Positions 1 through 7,117 of a stretch of 64,000 nucleotides of DNA are shown piece by piece. The notes below the pieces were generated by a model. The model saw only the letters and a program-made list of their open reading frames with translations, ran no database searches and was not told the origin of the DNA. The position numbers and the translations under genes are program-made. The stretch lies in contig CAMDFT010000007.1 of the NCBI GenBank assembly GCA_945897795.1, forward strand, positions 1-64,000, read 5' to 3'. The stretch is from Limnohabitans sp. Rim8. Lineage in GTDB: Bacteria > Pseudomonadota > Gammaproteobacteria > Burkholderiales > Burkholderiaceae_C. Positions within the stretch are counted from its first letter, which is position 1. Every line of letters begins with the position of its first letter.

Positions 1-212
1 ACCGTGCTGCTGATCTTTTGCCAATACACAATGATCACCGCCAAAATCGCGCCCGTCTGGATGGCGATGTCAAACACCTTGGCCTTGTCATCGTCAAAGC
101 CCAGCAAAGCCCCGGCCAAAATCAAATGCCCGGTGGACGAGATCGGCAAGAACTCGGTCAGCCCCTCGACCACGCCCATCACGGCGGCTTTCAGCAACAA
201 CATCAGGTCCAC
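1..212 (-). CDS. uppP: Undecaprenyl-diphosphatase UppP, 5' part (cut by window edge)
   Basis: Membrane enzyme that dephosphorylates undecaprenyl pyrophosphate to recycle the lipid carrier for peptidoglycan synthesis. Only the first 70 codons lie in the window. They read [17 protein letters not shown], followed by the family hallmark [17 protein letters not shown] (about residues 18-34), which contains the conserved E and the S-S-T-G-H phosphate-binding stretch. A GTG start is chosen because GAGGAG sits 5 bases before it; an ATG four codons in has no comparable site. The gene reads off the left edge, so the catalytic second half cannot be checked. It is divergent from the aspartic protease at 288. 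Confidence 0.9.
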   Translation of the reverse strand, partial: MDLMLLLKAAVMGVVEGLTEFLPISSTGHLILAGALLGFDDDKAKVFDIAIQTGAILAVIIVYWQKISST

Positions 213-274
213 AAACGCTCCTCGAAAAATCTGGGAGGATTATCGTCTTGGAATGCCGCTGTCTGGCGCAGCGC

Positions 275-280
275 TATATT
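275..280 (+). promoter_or_regulatory. Candidate -10 element for a leaderless mRNA
   Basis: TATATT ends seven bases before the ATG at 288, and there is no Shine-Dalgarno sequence between them. Transcription would start at or next to the ATG. Six other starts in this window have the same arrangement. Inference only; the -35 region is not convincing. Confidence 0.4.
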
Positions 281-287
281 GCTTGTC

Positions 288-803
288 ATGCCACCCCCCT
301 CGATCCAAAAAACCGCCCGTCTCGGTGCCTTCGCCATCGCCGCCGTATGGCTGGTCGTGGCGGGGGCGCTGTATCTGGTGTTTGAGCGCATCGAGCAAAA
401 CCGCCAGGCCAGCCTCAAGCCCTATGCGCTCAGCTCGGGCGATCTGGTCATCCCACGCCAGCGCGACGGGCATTTTCATGTGGAGGGCGAAGTGAATCGC
501 CAGCCCGTCACCTTTTTGGTGGACACCGGGGCCAGCCATGTGAGTGTGAGCCAAGCACTGGCCACGCAGGCCGGGCTGCCTGCGGGCCAAAGCATCACCT
601 TGAGCACCGCCAACGGCCAGCGCCCCGGCCAGCTGGTGCGCAGCGTGCCCGTGCGGGCGGGCCACCTGGTGCTCAACGACGCCAGCGTCACCGTGGGGCT
701 GATCGGACTTCCACCCGAACAAGCCCTGCTGGGCCAAGCCTTCCTCAAACACTTTGACGTGGAAATCCGGCGTGACGAGATGGTGCTGCGCCAGCGGCCT
801 TGA
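288..803 (+). CDS. Membrane-anchored retropepsin-like aspartic protease (TIGR02281-type)
   Basis: 171 residues. An N-terminal hydrophobic segment at about residues 12-31 would anchor the protein in the inner membrane with the rest periplasmic. The D-T-G catalytic triplet of clan AA proteases lies at about 79-81 in the context LVDTGASHVSVS. A second conserved patch near the C-terminus (LLGQAFLKHFDVEI) matches the flap/dimer-end motif of the family. With one catalytic triplet the enzyme should work as a homodimer. The physiological substrate of this bacterial group is unknown. The ATG at 288 puts the membrane helix at the natural N-terminus; the open frame extends further upstream, but through uppP promoter sequence. 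It stands alone, divergent from uppP. Confidence 0.8.
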   Translation: MPPPSIQKTARLGAFAIAAVWLVVAGALYLVFERIEQNRQASLKPYALSSGDLVIPRQRDGHFHVEGEVNRQPVTFLVDTGASHVSVSQALATQAGLPAGQSITLSTANGQRPGQLVRSVPVRAGHLVLNDASVTVGLIGLPPEQALLGQAFLKHFDVEIRRDEMVLRQRP

Positions 804-869
804 AGAATGGTTATAGATCTAAGGCTTTTGGCCGAATCACAGAACCCATCTCACAAGCCATGAGTCGGC

Positions 870-1289
870 TCAGTGCCGCCACTGATCGCGCTGCCCCCGC
901 CCATCGCGATCGCGACCGCCACCGCTCTCCCGCTCATCCTCGCGGTACTGCCTGCGCTCTTGGCCACGGTGCCAACGGTTGTGCCCGTGGTCCCAAATTT
1001 GAGCAGGGGGATGGGCCCGGGGCACGTAAACCACACGCGGCGGGGGCGGCGGGACATAAATCACACGCGGTGGTGGCGGCGGAACATGAATCACACGGGG
1101 CGGGCCGTAATAGACAGGACCAGGCACCCCCACCTGGCTGTAAACCGGAAAATGGCCGATGCGCGAATGCACCGATACCGACGGCTCGACCACCACCGGA
1201 TGGGCACAACCGCCCTGCACCAAACCCAGACCCAGCATGCCGATCAAGGCCAGGGATCTTGAAAACGACGAATTGAACTGGAAAAGCAT
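870..1289 (-). CDS. Proline-rich secreted or lipoprotein-like hypothetical protein
   Basis: 139 residues. The N-terminus is a typical export signal: a short polar start, the hydrophobic core SLALIGMLGLGLV, then QGGC at about residues 24-27, which could be a poor lipobox (Q at -3 is unusual). The middle is low-complexity, with repeated VI(Y/H)VPPPPPR units at about residues 64-90. The tail is rich in H, R, D and G and strongly charged. Small proteins of this build, near envelope genes, are common in Comamonadaceae and have no assigned function. The signal peptide is visible; a function is not. It is divergent from glnS. Confidence 0.65.
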   Translation of the reverse strand: MLFQFNSSFSRSLALIGMLGLGLVQGGCAHPVVVEPSVSVHSRIGHFPVYSQVGVPGPVYYGPPRVIHVPPPPPRVIYVPPPPPRVVYVPRAHPPAQIWDHGHNRWHRGQERRQYREDERESGGGRDRDGRGQRDQWRH

Positions 1290-1437
1290 GACAAAGTTCC
1301 TCTGTTGGCGTTGGCTTTTCTTGAAAGCAGGCTCCCTGCGTCTATAGCGCGCCAGCCCAGCTTTCAGTGCACAGCCAACGCTTTACATTCGTTTCCAGTC
1401 GTAACGTCGCGGACGCTGGCAGACCGGCGCCAGCCCC

Positions 1438-1443
1438 TAAAAT
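1438..1443 (+). promoter_or_regulatory. Candidate -10 element of glnS (leaderless)
   Basis: TAAAAT ends eight bases before the glnS ATG at 1452. The gap (cagacgct) holds no ribosome binding site, so a leaderless glnS transcript is likely. Confidence 0.45.
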
Positions 1444-1451
1444 CAGACGCT

Positions 1452-3275
1452 ATGACCTCCCCCACTCCAGACACCAGCGCCGACCACAAAGTCAGCAACT
1501 TCCTGCGCCAGATCATCGACAAAGACATCGAGCAAGGCACCTATGCCGGCCGCCGCTGGGCAGGCAGCCCCGGCGACGCCGCGCACCACGCCGCTGGCGC
1601 GCCTGACCCGGCCAAGATCCGCACCCGCTTTCCGCCCGAGCCCAACGGCTATTTGCATGTGGGCCACGCCAAAAGCATCTGCATCAACTTTGGCCTGGCC
1701 CAAGAGTACGGCGGCGTGTGCCACCTGCGCTTTGACGACACCAACCCCGAAAAAGAAGACACCGAATACGTCAACAGCATCATCGACGCCGTGAAATGGC
1801 TCGGTTTTGACTGGGCCCAAATTGGCCAGGCTGCCGGAAGCGCCGCCCCCTACCAGGCCAGCGACTACTTCGACTTCATGTACCGCGCTGCCGAGGCGCT
1901 GATCCAAGCCGGACACGCCTATGTGGACGAGCAAAGCGCAGAAGACATGCGCGCCAACCGGGGCGACTTTGGCAAGCCCGGCGTGGACAGCCCTTTCCGC
2001 AGCCGCACGGTGGAACAGAACCTGACGCGTTTCCGCGAAATGCGCGACGGCCAACTGGCCGACGGCGCGGCCGTGCTGCGCGCCAAGATCGACATGGCTT
2101 CGCCCAACATCAACCTGCGCGACCCGGCGATCTACCGCATCCGCCGCGCCACCCACCACCACACGGGCGACGCCTGGTGCATCTACCCGATGTACACCTT
2201 TGCCCACCCCATCGAAGACGCGCTGGAGCAGATCACCCACAGCCTGTGCACGCTGGAGTTTGAAGACCAGCGCCCGTTTTACGACTGGCTGATGGAGCGC
2301 CTGTGCGAATGCGGCCTGCTGGCCGCGCCCGCTCCGAAGCAATACGAATTTGCCCGCCTGAACCTGACCTATGTGATCACCAGCAAACGCAAGCTGGCGC
2401 AACTGGTCAATGAAGGCAAAGTCAGCGGCTGGGACGACCCGCGCATGCCGACCATCGTGGGCCTGCGCCGCCGTGGCTACACCCCGACAAGCCTGCGCCT
2501 GTTTGCCGACCGCATTGGCGTGACCAAAAGCGACAGCTGGATCGACTACAGCACGCTCGAAGGGTGCCTCCGCGAAGACCTGGAAAACAAAGCCCACCGC
2601 GGCATGGCCGTGCTCGACCCCGTCAAGCTGGTGCTGAGCAACTGGGCCGAAGCCTTTGGCTCAGATGCCTACACCGAGGACTGCACCCAACCCGCCCTGC
2701 CCCACAGCGCGATTGCCGAGGGCCAAACGCCGCCAGCCGACCGCGTGTTCAAGATCGGCAAAGAAGTGTGGATCGAGCGCGAAGATTTTGAAGAAGTGCC
2801 GCCCAAGGGCTACAAAAGATTGTTCCCGGGCAACGTGGTGCGCCTCAAAGGCGGCTACGTGATCGAATGCACCGGCTGCGCACGCGACGCGGCAGGCAAC
2901 GTGCTTGAGGTGCACGCCAAAGTCATCACCGGCACCAAGAGCGGCACGCCCGGTGCCGACAGCGTCAAAGCCAAAGCCGCCATCACTTGGGTGGCCGTGG
3001 CCGACGGCGCGCCTGCCGAAGTGCGCCTGTACGACCGCCTGTTTGCCGACGCCCACCCCGATGCGGGCGGCAAAGACTTCTTGCAGTCGATCAACCCGGA
3101 CAGCCTAAAGGTGGTGACGGCGTATGTGGAGCCGTCATTGGCCGCCGCGCAGCCCGACCAGAAGTTCCAGTTTGAGCGGTTTGGGTACTTTGTGGCTGAC
3201 CGTGCGGATCATGTTGCGGGAACAAAACCGGTGTTCAACCGGGTGACGGGGTTGAAGGACAGCTGGGGCAAGTGA
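1452..3275 (+). CDS. glnS: Glutamine--tRNA ligase
   Basis: Cytoplasmic class I aminoacyl-tRNA synthetase that charges tRNA-Gln. 607 residues; bacterial GlnRS is usually near 555-590, and the excess is a linker at about residues 36-56 between the N-terminal helix and the catalytic core. The HIGH-type motif is HVGH at about 69-72 in PEPNGYLHVGHAKS. The KMSKS-type motif is VITSKRKL at about 307-314. The C-terminal anticodon-binding beta-barrels include the stretch IGKEVWIEREDFEEVPPKGY. The first ATG consistent with the family N-terminus (MTSPTPDTSADHKVSNFLRQ) is at 1452; the frame is open upstream but not conserved in character. Monocistronic. Confidence 0.97.
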   Translation: MTSPTPDTSADHKVSNFLRQIIDKDIEQGTYAGRRWAGSPGDAAHHAAGAPDPAKIRTRFPPEPNGYLHVGHAKSICINFGLAQEYGGVCHLRFDDTNPEKEDTEYVNSIIDAVKWLGFDWAQIGQAAGSAAPYQASDYFDFMYRAAEALIQAGHAYVDEQSAEDMRANRGDFGKPGVDSPFRSRTVEQNLTRFREMRDGQLADGAAVLRAKIDMASPNINLRDPAIYRIRRATHHHTGDAWCIYPMYTFAHPIEDALEQITHSLCTLEFEDQRPFYDWLMERLCECGLLAAPAPKQYEFARLNLTYVITSKRKLAQLVNEGKVSGWDDPRMPTIVGLRRRGYTPTSLRLFADRIGVTKSDSWIDYSTLEGCLREDLENKAHRGMAVLDPVKLVLSNWAEAFGSDAYTEDCTQPALPHSAIAEGQTPPADRVFKIGKEVWIEREDFEEVPPKGYKRLFPGNVVRLKGGYVIECTGCARDAAGNVLEVHAKVITGTKSGTPGADSVKAKAAITWVAVADGAPAEVRLYDRLFADAHPDAGGKDFLQSINPDSLKVVTAYVEPSLAAAQPDQKFQFERFGYFVADRADHVAGTKPVFNRVTGLKDSWGK

Positions 3276-3280
3276 AAGCG

Positions 3281-3403
3281 CTATGCCAGGGTACGCACCT
3301 GGGAGCGAGCATCGGCTTCTTGTTCATACTGCTGGGGACGGTGTTGCCAGTGTGATGCGCTGGCAAGCAAGGTAGCCAGGTTGGGGGTCAGGGTTTGAGC
3401 CAT
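3281..3403 (-). CDS. Possible 40-residue small protein
   Basis: An ATG-started frame of 40 codons, preceded closely by AGGGG. The product (MAQTLTPNLATLLASASHWQ and onward, with HRPQQYEQEADARSQVRT near the end) is polar and has no signal or known motif. It lies just downstream, on the same strand, of the broken antirepressor gene at 3460-4344 and could be a relic or cargo of the same element. Chance occurrence cannot be excluded. Confidence 0.25.
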   Translation of the reverse strand: MAQTLTPNLATLLASASHWQHRPQQYEQEADARSQVRTLA

Positions 3404-3459
3404 CACCCCTGGGGTAGGCAGCGCGGATAGCCCTTAGCGCGTGATGAACTTGTGCCGGT

Positions 3460-4344
3460 TCACGCCTTGCCCCCTGCTTTTTTGCTGGGGTTCTGCGCCA
3501 AGGCACGCAACTGCTTGGCGTTTTGCGGGCTCACCAGCTTTTTGCCTGTTTCGGCTTCCAGCATGAGCCGCGCCTGCCGGGCCACGCCGCCACCACGCTC
3601 GGCCACGGATTCGTGTTCGTCCATTGTCTGCGGCTGAACGGCTTATGAAATTTCTTTGGTGGACAGCTCGGCCAGCATGCTCATGATCAACTCTTTGTTG
3701 GTCATGTTGTCACGCAGGTTTTCTTGTCTCAGGCCCTTGTGCTGCTTGTATTCCTTGGCGGTTTTGTCGGCCCAAGTTTTGTAGATCACGTCGGTCAAAA
3801 AGGCGAACTCTGGCCCTTCTTGCAAGCCGTGCTCTTTCCACTCGTCGGTCAGCTTTTTGCGGATCTCGATGCTTTTCAGCCGCTGGTTGATCCAGTTGTC
3901 CGTGTACCCCAGACGCTTGTAGTCGCGCATGGCCTGCTCGATACTCAGCTCCGGGTCTTGCAACTGGTCCAGGCGCTGGCTGCCCACTTCAGCCAGCCAG
4001 AGCTTGAAGGGTTCGGCCCGCTTGCTGGGGATGGACTGGATGAGCCGCAAGATTTGCTCGGTGTCGGCCACATCGGTCAGGTATTTTTTGCCATCGGCGG
4101 CGGGTAATTTCAGTTGGTTAGTGGCACTAACCAACTGACTGCCTTCGGCGATCAGCTTCTTCTTGAGCCACTTCCAATAGTTCCGCACCTTCTTGTAGTC
4201 GGGCTGGTCGGTCAGCACGGCCACCACATCCAGCACCGAGAACCACCATTTTTCAGCCTCGGCATCCCATTCGCTGCGAATGTGCTGCGATTCAAACAGC
4301 TTGATTTTGCTGTCGGCGTCGAACTTGTCGGGGATGCTCGGCAT
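3460..4344 (-). pseudogene. BRO-family phage antirepressor-like gene, broken by an in-frame stop
   Basis: The first 233 codons encode a BRO-N / antirepressor-like protein. It has WWFSVLDVVAVLTDQPDY near the start, then a helical middle, then DNMTNKELIMSMLAELSTKEIS. TAA follows at 3643-3645. The same frame stays open for another 60 codons to 3460 and reads AVQPQT, MDEHESVAERGGGVARQA and TGKKLVSPQNAKQL, which is the usual C-terminal segment of this family. One base change (for example GAA to TAA) therefore explains the break, giving a 294-codon parent frame. The truncated product might still be made, and the tail could be re-initiated at its own ATG. Such proteins occur in phages and near restriction modules; their role is poorly known. 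Confidence 0.8.
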
Positions 4345-4446
4345 GCTGAAACCTTGTCGTTGTTTGGGGTGAATCGGGGGGTTTTCGTTTAGCTTTTTGA
4401 ACCACGTGCAATGGTGGCCAGCATATTAAGGGCGGGGCTCAATATT

Positions 4447-4869
4447 TCACACATCGTGCTGGCCTTTGGTGTCGTTGGTCAGTTGGGCTTTGATGGCTTT
4501 GTCAAAGTCAGACTCATACAGGCGGTCTTGCACAACGCGGTATTTTTCAAATTCGCTCAGAGCGTGGGTGTGGGCAATTTCGTTGCTGACCTTGCCTGCG
4601 TCTTGCAATACCTCTCGGTCTGCGGCAGTTATCCGGAAATTCCGGATAACTGCCGATTCCTCTAACTCGTTGTCAGCAAAAATGTTTTGCAGGTGTTCGC
4701 TCACTGTGCGAACGTTGACGCCATAGAGCTCGCCCATCATTTTTTAGCTCAGCCACACATCTTCGTCGGCATTCACGGCCTCTACCCCGCCTTGGCCGCT
4801 GGCGGCCACAAAGGTGAGGTATTCGGCTGCAGATGAGCGAATGGTGGGGAGGTTTTTTTTGCTGCTCAT
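4447..4869 (-). pseudogene. RhuM-family gene, truncated by a nonsense codon and an internal deletion
   Basis: The start is good: GAGGAG, eight bases, then ATG AGC AGC. It leads into MSSKKNLPTIRSSAAEYLTF and ends at DEDVWLS followed by TAA at 4744-4746. The frame then continues KMMGELYGVNVRTVSEHLQNIF, so CAA to TAA in the family motif WLSQKMMGELY is the simplest explanation. Further on, FRITAAD (the N-terminal third of RhuM) runs directly into REVLQDAGKVSNEIAH (the C-terminal end of RhuM). About 200 residues of the usual roughly 340 are missing without loss of frame. RhuM genes typically sit inside type I restriction loci; no restriction genes remain here. A non-functional relic is most likely. 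Confidence 0.8.
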
Positions 4870-4916
4870 GCGGTTTGCTCCTCGGATTCAATTTTGACCA
4901 CAGTGGTTTTGAGCTG
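4866..4916 (-). pseudogene. 3' remnant of a lost gene upstream of the rhuM relic
   Basis: Between the toxin stop (4918) and the rhuM start, one frame reads QLKTTVVKIESEEQTA and then TGA. That TGA overlaps the rhuM ATG as ATGA, the usual signature of two coupled genes. Only about 16 codons survive and no start is available. The parent gene is not identifiable from so little; an hsdM-like gene would fit the normal neighbourhood of rhuM, but that is a guess. Confidence 0.4.
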
Positions 4917-4917
4917 T

Positions 4918-5316
4918 TTAGTCGTTCGTCGATGGTGCAGAAGACCACAGCCGCGCAAAGTCAAACGAGAGTTGCCGATGGTGCCAAATGGTGAGCAGGA
5001 CCACCGTGGGTTGGGCTTCCATGGCCGCGTACAGCATCAGGGAATCCCCGTGCAGGTATTCGCGCAGCGCATCCGGCGCTCCCGCAGGCATGGCCGCCAG
5101 CAGCGCCAGCGCCTCGGCCGACTGAGGTGGGTTGGCCAGGTAGCGCCGCCCGATGCGCGGAAAGCGCCGCAGGTTCGGGATGACGGTGGCGCGAAGCTCG
5201 GCCAGCAAGTCATCGAACGCAAAGCTGGCTTGAGCTTCCACCAAGAACGCCTCAATGGCGTCCAAGCGCTCCAAGAAACTGGCGGTCAGCTCGACCCGGT
5301 ACAGCGGGTCAGCCAC
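4918..5316 (-). CDS. RelE/ParE-type toxin
   Basis: 132 residues from a GTG start that overlaps the antitoxin stop by eight bases, typical of translationally coupled toxin-antitoxin pairs. The fold signature is ADPLYRVELTASFLERLDAIEAF at the start, the central RATVIPNLRRFPRIGRRY, and the C-terminal strand pair VVLLTIWHHRQLSFDFARLW. This matches ParE/RelE-superfamily plasmid-stabilisation toxins. Members either cleave ribosome-bound mRNA or poison gyrase; the sequence alone does not tell which. It is slightly longer than the usual 95-110 residues because of an insertion around residues 75-100. A longer reading of the frame exists but lies inside the antitoxin gene. Confidence 0.8.
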   Translation of the reverse strand: MADPLYRVELTASFLERLDAIEAFLVEAQASFAFDDLLAELRATVIPNLRRFPRIGRRYLANPPQSAEALALLAAMPAGAPDALREYLHGDSLMLYAAMEAQPTVVLLTIWHHRQLSFDFARLWSSAPSTND

Positions 5317-5629
5317 GTTGCTTGGCAGTGAGTTTGATGGCGGTCTTGCGCTGCTGTTGCAGCTGGGCCAGGGCCGCGTCCGCTTCAAATGTGCGGCCCG
5401 CTGCAATGTCGGCCAGGCCACGCTTGGCGTCGTCGATCAACAGCAGGTGGATGCGTTCGCGCTCCAGGCGGTGGTAGTAGTCCAGTCGGTCCGAGTCGAT
5501 CAGCGCCACGTAGCTCTCGCCGTTTTTGGTGATGATCTTCTCTGCCCCAGCCTTGGCCTGGTCGGCCAGCTCGGACAGATGGGAGCGTGCTTGCGTGAAT
5601 GGCACGACGTCGCTGGCAGAAAAACCCAT
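5309..5629 (-). CDS. Phd/YefM-type antitoxin
   Basis: 106 residues. The N-terminal DNA-binding domain has the Phd hallmark VVPFTQARSHLSELADQAKAG, then EKIITKNGESYVALIDSDRL. The C-terminal half is helical and lysine/arginine-rich, as expected for the segment that wraps the toxin. The ATG at 5629 is chosen because AAGGAG lies six bases before it; longer readings begin upstream without such a site. The protein should neutralise the toxin encoded at 4918-5316 and repress the operon by binding near its own promoter, where a perfect palindrome is present at 5648-5661. Confidence 0.88.
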   Translation of the reverse strand: MGFSASDVVPFTQARSHLSELADQAKAGAEKIITKNGESYVALIDSDRLDYYHRLERERIHLLLIDDAKRGLADIAAGRTFEADAALAQLQQQRKTAIKLTAKQRG

Positions 5630-5647
5630 GATTGGCTCCTTGGACAT

Positions 5648-5661
5648 TGCAGAATTCTGCA
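5648..5661. promoter_or_regulatory. Perfect 14-bp palindrome, candidate Phd-type operator
   Basis: TGCAGAATTCTGCA is fully self-complementary. It lies 18 bases upstream of the antitoxin ATG, where autoregulatory operators of Phd/YefM systems normally lie. The role is inferred from position and symmetry. Confidence 0.5.
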
Positions 5662-5780
5662 CATTCTAGATCAACTTAATTTTTTTGCTTACTTACGAAC
5701 TATACGCACAGCAAGTCCACAACCGAGGATCTGGCGTTTTTGAGTGAGCCGGGATCGGGGTTTTGAGCCTGACCGGCAAG

Positions 5781-5800
5781 TGTTGTCATTCTTGACAACA
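5781..5800. promoter_or_regulatory. Operator-like inverted repeat 1 upstream of tumE
   Basis: TGTTGTCATTCTTGACAACA has 8-bp arms and a 4-bp centre. The right arm contains TTGACA (5792-5797), a consensus -35 hexamer for the rightward tumE/tumA promoter. A protein bound here would cover the -35. It is related in sequence to the second dyad at 5810-5829, with centres 29 bp apart. Confidence 0.6.
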
Positions 5801-5809
5801 TACAAGCCA

Positions 5810-5829
5810 TGTTGGCACAATCGCCAACA
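5810..5829. promoter_or_regulatory. Operator-like inverted repeat 2, over the tumE -10 region
   Basis: TGTTGGCACAATCGCCAACA has 7-bp arms and a 6-bp centre. It contains CACAAT (5816-5821), an acceptable -10, 18 bp after the TTGACA at 5792. Both dyads share the ends TGTTG and CAACA, so the same factor, probably the TumA antitoxin, may bind both. Confidence 0.6.
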
Positions 5830-5879
5830 CGCCCGCTGAACTGATCACCCGATTCAAGAACATCACGCCCGATGGTGCC

Positions 5880-6113
5880 ATGATTGAGCTGGTGGTCTGG
5901 CGGGTGCCCACGCAGGTTCCACCCACCGAACACGGTTTCAAATACCGTGCGGTCTATGCCAAGGATGGCGTTCGCATCGTTGGTTTTGTCAACGAGCGGG
6001 GCAAAGGCGATCACTGCCATTTGGACGGGCAAGAGCTGCCCTACACATTCACCGGCGTGGACCAACTGGTGGAAGACTTCATTGCCGCCGTCGCAGCCAG
6101 GAGAACAACATGA
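5880..6113 (+). CDS. tumE: TumE-family toxin (DUF6516)
   Basis: 77 residues from the first ATG. The conserved core is visible: FKYRAVYAKDGVRIVGFVN, ERGKGDHCHLDG and LPYTFTGVDQLVEDF, matching the small toxin subunit of TumE/TumA type II systems. It overlaps tumA by four bases (ATGA). The start is uncertain. The frame is open upstream to about 5784 and reads PAELITRFKNITPDGAMIEL, which looks like the genuine N-terminus of the family. At the expected start there is ACG (5829-5831), seven bases after a CACAAT -10. Either ACG is used, or the original ATG has mutated and translation now begins at 5880, removing about 17 residues. Confidence 0.8.
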   Translation: MIELVVWRVPTQVPPTEHGFKYRAVYAKDGVRIVGFVNERGKGDHCHLDGQELPYTFTGVDQLVEDFIAAVAARRTT

Positions 6114-6463
6114 CCGAACGTTTCTTGACCATCACTTTGCAACCCGACTGGCAAGCCGGTTTGCGTGCAGCGGCCCAAGCGGCGCAAAAAAGCACTTACC
6201 AAGGCGAGGTGCTCAACTTTGAAAGCCCTGGTCATTTCTTTGGCCAGCTGACCGAAAAGCGCTGGGCGCTGGTACGCACCGCTCAAGGCAAGGGCGAGCT
6301 GTCGGTACGCGAGCTGGCCCGCTTGGTGGAGCGCGACGTCAAGCGCGTGCACGAAGACGTGGTGGTACTGGCCGACTTAGGCCTGCTAGAGCGTACCGAG
6401 TCTGGCGGGGTGGTCTGTCCTTATTCGTCCATGCACATCGACATGTATCTCAAGGCAGCATAA
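6110..6463 (+). CDS. tumA: TumA-family antitoxin, MarR-like winged-helix DNA-binding protein
   Basis: 117 residues. The central and C-terminal part is a winged helix: GELSVRELARLVERDVKRVHEDVVVLADLGLLERTE, with the recognition helix at about residues 75-90. The N-terminal half (LQPDWQAGLRAAAQAAQKS, then YQGEVLNFESPGHFFGQLTEKRW) is typical of the HVO_A0114-like antitoxin family paired with DUF6516 toxins. ATG overlaps the tumE stop. It is expected to neutralise TumE and bind the two dyads upstream of the pair. A flavin-binding gene starts three bases downstream and may be co-transcribed. Confidence 0.85.
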   Translation: MTERFLTITLQPDWQAGLRAAAQAAQKSTYQGEVLNFESPGHFFGQLTEKRWALVRTAQGKGELSVRELARLVERDVKRVHEDVVVLADLGLLERTESGGVVCPYSSMHIDMYLKAA

Positions 6464-6466
6464 GCC

Positions 6467-7093
6467 ATGACCACCCCACACATCACCACCCTAGAAGCCC
6501 TGCGCGAGCTCTACGGCCCCGCCCGTGAGCGTGCGCTCAAAAAGGAAATTCCGTCGATCGACGCGCATGCGGTGCAGTTCATTGGGTTGTCGCCGTTTGC
6601 GGTGCTCGCCAGCAGCGATGCGGATGGGCACATGGACGCCTCGCCACGCGGGGGCGAGCCGGGGTTCGTCAAAGTGCCCGATGCACACACGCTGCTGTTG
6701 CCCGACGCGCCGGGCAACAATCGGCTGGACACGCTGGAGAACATCATCACCACGGGGCGGCTGGGTTTGTTGTTCATGGTGCCGGGTTTTGACGAGACTT
6801 TGCGCATCAATGGCCGCGCTGTGCTGTCCACCGACCCGGTCGACTTGGCGCTGTGTGCCGATGCACGGCGCGCGCCCGCGCTGGTGATCCGCGTTGCGGT
6901 GGAGTCGGTGTATTTACACTGCGCCAAGGCGTTCATGCGCTCCAAGCTGTGGGACGCTTCATGCCACGCTGACCGAGCGCAACTGCCCAGCATGGCCGAG
7001 ATGCTGCGCGACCAGATCCGCGCCTTCAAGGGCGAAGAGATCGAGGCCGAAACCCAGGCCCAGATGATGGAGCGCTACCGGCAATCGCTTTAG
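6467..7093 (+). CDS. Pyridoxamine 5'-phosphate oxidase-like FMN-binding protein (MSMEG_1061-type)
   Basis: 208 residues with a split-barrel flavin-binding fold. After the helical start (ITTLEALRELYGPARERALKKEIPSID) come the barrel strands LSPFAVLASSDADGHMDASPRGGEPGFVKV, then DAPGNNRLDTLENIITTGRLGLLF and ETLRINGRAVLSTD. The C-terminal helices include VESVYLHCAKAFMRSKLWD. The pattern R-L-D-T-L-x-N and the cysteine in YLHCAKA are typical of this subgroup of cytoplasmic flavoproteins. It is not PdxH: the substrate is unknown and may be a small oxidised compound. It starts three bases after tumA. Confidence 0.82.
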   Translation: MTTPHITTLEALRELYGPARERALKKEIPSIDAHAVQFIGLSPFAVLASSDADGHMDASPRGGEPGFVKVPDAHTLLLPDAPGNNRLDTLENIITTGRLGLLFMVPGFDETLRINGRAVLSTDPVDLALCADARRAPALVIRVAVESVYLHCAKAFMRSKLWDASCHADRAQLPSMAEMLRDQIRAFKGEEIEAETQAQMMERYRQSL

Positions 7094-7117
7094 TGATCCG
7101 ACCCGTTGAAGTTTGAA

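Noticed and set aside
1443-2597. Long open frame on the minus strand opposite glnS
   Set aside because: It is the antisense of a certain gene in GC-rich DNA; the product is alanine/valine/histidine-rich with no domain.
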